A stretch of 6,721 nt of DNA from an uncultured bacterium (lineage in GTDB: Bacteria; Actinomycetota; Coriobacteriia; Coriobacteriales; Atopobiaceae): contig CAJMLD010000084.1 of the NCBI GenBank assembly GCA_905214175.1, positions 1 through 6,721 on the forward strand, in the 5' to 3' direction. The notes under the pieces were generated by a model. That model did not search any database. It saw nothing but the letters and a program-made list of their open reading frames with translations, and was not told where the DNA came from. Below, in pieces: positions 3,787 through 6,721 of this stretch; position 1 is the stretch's first letter; each line of letters begins with the position of its first letter. Made by a program: the position numbers and the translations under genes.

Positions 3787-6651
3787 CTACCTTTCACTCT
3801 GGGTGTCCATGCGGACGCCGTTGCGATCATAGTGGCCATGCCTGCGAACCATGGCCTTCCTCGCCTCTTCGAGCGCAATCACCACGGGGGGCAGAAGCAC
3901 GAGGTAGAGGTAGTCCCATGCGGTGAGCGGGCAGGTGTGGAAGACGTCCTGGAGCGGCGGGAACAGGGTGATGAACACGATGAGCGCCACTTCGAACAGT
4001 ATTCCCTTATTGACCTGCCTGTTCGAGAACAGACCCACCGAGAAGACCGATGCAAGTTCCGTGCGGCAGTTCATGACCTCGCCAATCTGCGAGAACACGA
4101 TGGCGGCGAGCGCCATGGTGGTGGCCCTCACGTACGTGGGGTCGAGGTCCGTGCCAACGCCGAACATCAAGGCGCCAGGACGCCAGCCCGCCGCCCATTG
4201 GGCGAAGAAGAACGCGCCAAGCGAGGAGATAGCGCCGAGAATGCCGTACCACAGGAACGCCTTGCGCATGACCTTCCCAGTGAGCAGGGGCTCGGAGGGG
4301 TCTCGCGGAGGACGGTTCATGACGTCCTTCTCCGGGGGCTCGGAGCCCAGGCCGAGGGCAGGGAACATGTCGGTGCCCAGGTCGATGGTGAGAATCTGCA
4401 TCGTGGTGAGCGGAAGGGGCACGGCACCGCCAGAGAACAGGTAGACCGCAGAGGGGACAGCCTCAGGCACGTTGGAGTTGAGGATGTAGAGCATGAACTT
4501 CCTGATGTTCGCGTAAACGGCCCTGCCCTCCTCGACCGCGCTCACGATGGAGGCGAAGTTGTCGTCCGTGAGAATCATGTCAGCTGCTTCCTTGGCGACG
4601 TCGGTACCCGTCACGCCCATGGCAACGCCGATGTCGGCCTTCTTGAGCGCAGGGGAGTCGTTGACGCCGTCCCCCGTCACCGCGACGACCTCGCCCATTG
4701 CCTGGAGGTTCTCAACAACGCGGAGCTTCTGCTCAGGAGCCATGCGAGAGAAGACGACTTCGCCCTTGAGGGCCTTGCGTAGCTCCTCGTCAGAGGTCTT
4801 CTCGAGCTCAGGACCAGAGAACACCTTGGGGTGGGCGCTCTTAACGATGCCGATCTTCCTGGCGATGGATACCGCGGACAAGCCATAGTCGCCTGTGATC
4901 ATGATGACGCGGATGCCAGCGCGACGGCACTCGGCGACTGCAGCGGCAACCTCGGGACGCGGGGGATCCTGCATGACCTCGAGGCCAACGAAGGTCAGGT
5001 CATGTTCGATAACGTCTGGGGTGTACTCGCTCACAGAAGTGGGGACGCCCTTCTCGTCACGATGGATCGGACGATAGGCAACCGCGAGAACGCGCAGGCC
5101 ATCCTCCGCATACCCGTCGTTGGCATGCATGATCCTGTTGCGCAGGGAGTCGGTCATCTCGACGACCTCCCCGTTCACGCGAACCCTCGTCGAGAGGCGC
5201 ACAACCTCGTTGGGGGCACCCTTCACGAACGCCACGCGGGTAGCCCCGTCAAGGGGATGCTCGAGCTGGTGAATGGTGGACATGCGCTTGCGACGGCTCT
5301 CGAAGGGCAGCTCGCGCACACGCGGAATGTGGCGCTCCTCCTCGGAGAGGTCAAGGCCCGCCTTCTGCGCGGAGACGAGCAGGCATGCCTCGGTTGGGTC
5401 ACCAAGCACCGTGTAGCGTCCGCCCTCCTTCTCGGGCGCAAGCAGGCGCGCATTCGAGCACAGCGCACCGCCAACGAGAAGCAGGCGGAGGTCATCGTCA
5501 TCTGCGGCCGAGAAGCTGCGCCCGCCAGCGCGGATCTCCCCCTTGGGCGCATAGCCGACCCCTGTGACCTCGTATTCGCGGGAGGGCGTCCACAGGTGGT
5601 TCACGGTCATCTCGTTCTGGGTGAGCGTGCCCGTCTTGTCGGTGCAGATGACGCTCGTCGAGCCCAGGGCCTCGACCGAGGAAAGCGACTTGACGAGGGC
5701 GTTGCGCTTGCTCATGCGCTGAACGGCCATTGCAAGCGAAAGCGTGACCGTGGGGAGCAGGCCCTCGGGTATGAAGGCAACCACCATCCCAAGCGCAAAT
5801 ATGAAGGACGCAGCGATGCTGTTGTGAACGAACGCCACGTCAAGCACGAGAAAGACGATGCCCATGAACAGGGCAAAGACGGTGATCTGCTTGGTAAGGT
5901 GATCAAGCTGCTTCTGGAGGGGGCTCTGCTTCTCGCCCATGTTCTGGGTGAGGCTCGCGATCTTGCCAAACTCGGTCGACATGCCGATCTGCGTCACGAC
6001 CACGCGACCGTTGCCCTCGGAGACGGAGGTGCCCTCGAACACGAGGTTGGGGGTCTCGGAGGCAGTGAGGTCCTCGTCGATCACCGCATCGGAGGTCTTG
6101 CGCACGGGGCTTGACTCGCCTGTGAGCGTCGACTGGTCTACCTGCAGGTCGCTCGCGCGAACAACCCGGCCGTCGGCAGAGATCTTGTCGCCCTCCTCGA
6201 GGAGCATCACGTCACCGGGAACGAGGTCCTCCGCAAGTATCTTCTGCTCGTGACCGTCACGAATGACGTTCACGTAGGACGGGAGCATCTTCTTGAGCGC
6301 TTCGGTGGCCTTGTCTGCCTGGTGCTCCTGCCAGTAGCTAAAGCACCCGTTGATGACGTTCACCAGCCAGACCGCCACACCAAGCTCGGGCATGCCCGCA
6401 ACAAAGGCAATGATGCCGGCGACCCAGAGCAGTATGGCCATGAGGTGCGTGAAGTTGGAGAGAAAGACGACGACCTGGGACTTCTTCTTGGTTGCCTGAA
6501 TGGTGTTCTTCCCGCACTGGGCTTGGCGGCTCGCCGCCTCGCCGGACGTGAGACCAGCCGCAGCCGTTCCCATCGCAGAGAAGACCTTGTCAGGCGTGAG
6601 CTTCGCTATCCCATCAATCGGAGAGGACGAAACCTGCTTGGGAGCTTCCAC
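3787..6651 (-). CDS. Cation-transporting P-type ATPase with Na+,K+-ATPase-like (IIC) motifs
   Basis: With the GTG start at 6651 the protein is 954 aa and complete for a P-type II ATPase. In order it has a short cytosolic N-terminus; M1 (67-86) and M2 (89-109); the actuator domain with TGES (177-180); M3 (256-274); M4 (279-308) with FIPEGLLPT (E296); DKTGT with phosphorylated D338; the nucleotide-binding domain with KGAP (477-480); DPPR (562-565); TGD (586-588); TGDGVND (659-665); then M5-M10 (about 719-934). Ion-site residues resemble animal Na+,K+-ATPase: E296 in M4; NSNVPE in M5 (S726, N727, E730); TIDLGTDM in M6 (D757, D761); Q855 and E858 in M8; E887 in M9; and an ALEEARK end to M10. The serine at 726 matches Na+,K+-ATPase, not the lysine of gastric H+,K+-ATPase. 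It probably uses ATP to export Na+ or Ca2+, perhaps against K+; the ion is inferred. It forms an operon with two TrkA genes. No beta subunit is seen. Confidence 0.9.
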   Translation of the reverse strand: MEAPKQVSSSPIDGIAKLTPDKVFSAMGTAAAGLTSGEAASRQAQCGKNTIQATKKKSQVVVFLSNFTHLMAILLWVAGIIAFVAGMPELGVAVWLVNVINGCFSYWQEHQADKATEALKKMLPSYVNVIRDGHEQKILAEDLVPGDVMLLEEGDKISADGRVVRASDLQVDQSTLTGESSPVRKTSDAVIDEDLTASETPNLVFEGTSVSEGNGRVVVTQIGMSTEFGKIASLTQNMGEKQSPLQKQLDHLTKQITVFALFMGIVFLVLDVAFVHNSIAASFIFALGMVVAFIPEGLLPTVTLSLAMAVQRMSKRNALVKSLSSVEALGSTSVICTDKTGTLTQNEMTVNHLWTPSREYEVTGVGYAPKGEIRAGGRSFSAADDDDLRLLLVGGALCSNARLLAPEKEGGRYTVLGDPTEACLLVSAQKAGLDLSEEERHIPRVRELPFESRRKRMSTIHQLEHPLDGATRVAFVKGAPNEVVRLSTRVRVNGEVVEMTDSLRNRIMHANDGYAEDGLRVLAVAYRPIHRDEKGVPTSVSEYTPDVIEHDLTFVGLEVMQDPPRPEVAAAVAECRRAGIRVIMITGDYGLSAVSIARKIGIVKSAHPKVFSGPELEKTSDEELRKALKGEVVFSRMAPEQKLRVVENLQAMGEVVAVTGDGVNDSPALKKADIGVAMGVTGTDVAKEAADMILTDDNFASIVSAVEEGRAVYANIRKFMLYILNSNVPEAVPSAVYLFSGGAVPLPLTTMQILTIDLGTDMFPALGLGSEPPEKDVMNRPPRDPSEPLLTGKVMRKAFLWYGILGAISSLGAFFFAQWAAGWRPGALMFGVGTDLDPTYVRATTMALAAIVFSQIGEVMNCRTELASVFSVGLFSNRQVNKGILFEVALIVFITLFPPLQDVFHTCPLTAWDYLYLVLLPPVVIALEEARKAMVRRHGHYDRNGVRMDTQSER

Positions 6652-6656
6652 GAAGG

Positions 6657-6665
6657 CCCTCCTTT
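6657..6665 (-). promoter_or_regulatory. Shine-Dalgarno site that fixes the ATPase start at GTG 6651
   Basis: On the - strand AAAGGAGGG is followed by 5 nt and then GTG (6651-6649). This near-perfect site would lie inside the coding region if the longer reading from GTG 6678 were used. That longer reading would also overlap the end of the upstream gene (stop at 6671-6669) and has no comparable ribosome site. The nine extra residues are best left out. Confidence 0.8.
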
Positions 6666-6668
6666 CAA

Positions 6669-6721
6669 CTAGGTGCACACCATCCCGCCATGGGCGGCGT
6701 GCATGGCATCGACAATGGCGT
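6669..6721 (-). CDS. C-terminal end of an unidentified gene upstream of the ATPase (partial)
   Basis: Reading the - strand from the right edge gives the last 16 residues AIVDAMHAAHGGMVCT and a TAG stop (6671-6669). The stop lies 17 bp before the ATPase GTG, which leaves room only for the ribosome site, so the two genes are probably in one transcript. The stretch IVDAM...AHGG resembles the G2-box area of histidine-kinase ATPase domains (pattern AIV...AHGG), but those proteins normally continue for another 15-25 residues, so the likeness may be chance. The gene is cut by the window edge and cannot be identified from this tail. Confidence 0.4.
   Translation of the reverse strand, partial: AIVDAMHAAHGGMVCT

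Noticed and set aside
3109..4782. Open + strand frame of 557 codons opposite the TrkA and ATPase genes
   Set aside because: It is antisense to three well-supported genes. Its translation is rich in His, Arg, Val, Asp and Glu with no domain-like motif, as expected opposite GC-biased third codon positions. It has no fitting ribosome site and spans two gene borders of the real operon.
4831..6114. Open + strand frame of 427 codons inside the ATPase gene
   Set aside because: Same mirror effect of codon bias. The opposite strand carries all the P-type ATPase motifs across this interval.

Overview
The window looks like ordinary chromosome from a GC-rich bacterium. The best guess is a member of the class Coriobacteriia (Olsenella, Atopobium or Collinsella relatives). 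That guess rests on the style of the proteins, strong purine-rich Shine-Dalgarno sites, a stand-alone AICAR formyltransferase and a pair of half-length TrkA proteins. No 16S or other phylogenetic marker is present, so the assignment is an inference.

Layout. Bases 1-135 are a leader containing a 21-bp hairpin. Bases 136-1314 (+) encode the AICAR formyltransferase half of PurH as a separate protein, closed by a clear intrinsic terminator at 1354-1390. Bases 1419-2177 (+) hold a compact type II toxin-antitoxin operon: twin 12-bp operator repeats 21 bp apart, a Phd/YefM-type antitoxin, and an overlapping PIN-domain toxin that uses a TTG start. Bases 2178-2454 are a convergent intergenic region with an imperfect inverted repeat, a 53-nt almost pure purine tract and a strong 15-bp terminator-like hairpin. 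Bases 2455-6651 (-) are a tightly packed operon, read right to left: a 954-aa P-type ATPase, then two TrkA-family (RCK/KTN) proteins, with gaps of 6 and 12 bp. A 17-bp gap separates the ATPase from the end of a further gene (6669-6721) that runs off the right edge.

How the genes work together. The ATPase carries intramembrane motifs close to those of animal Na+,K+-ATPase (subfamily IIC), including the acidic residues of M4, M5, M6, M8 and M9. The two TrkA proteins normally gate K+ channels of the Trk/Ktr type, but no TrkH or KtrB membrane subunit is visible. The most interesting possibility is that these nucleotide-binding RCK proteins serve, or at least are co-produced with, a Na+/K+-type pump; a conventional Trk channel elsewhere in the genome is the main alternative. 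The purine gene and the toxin-antitoxin pair appear to be independent units.
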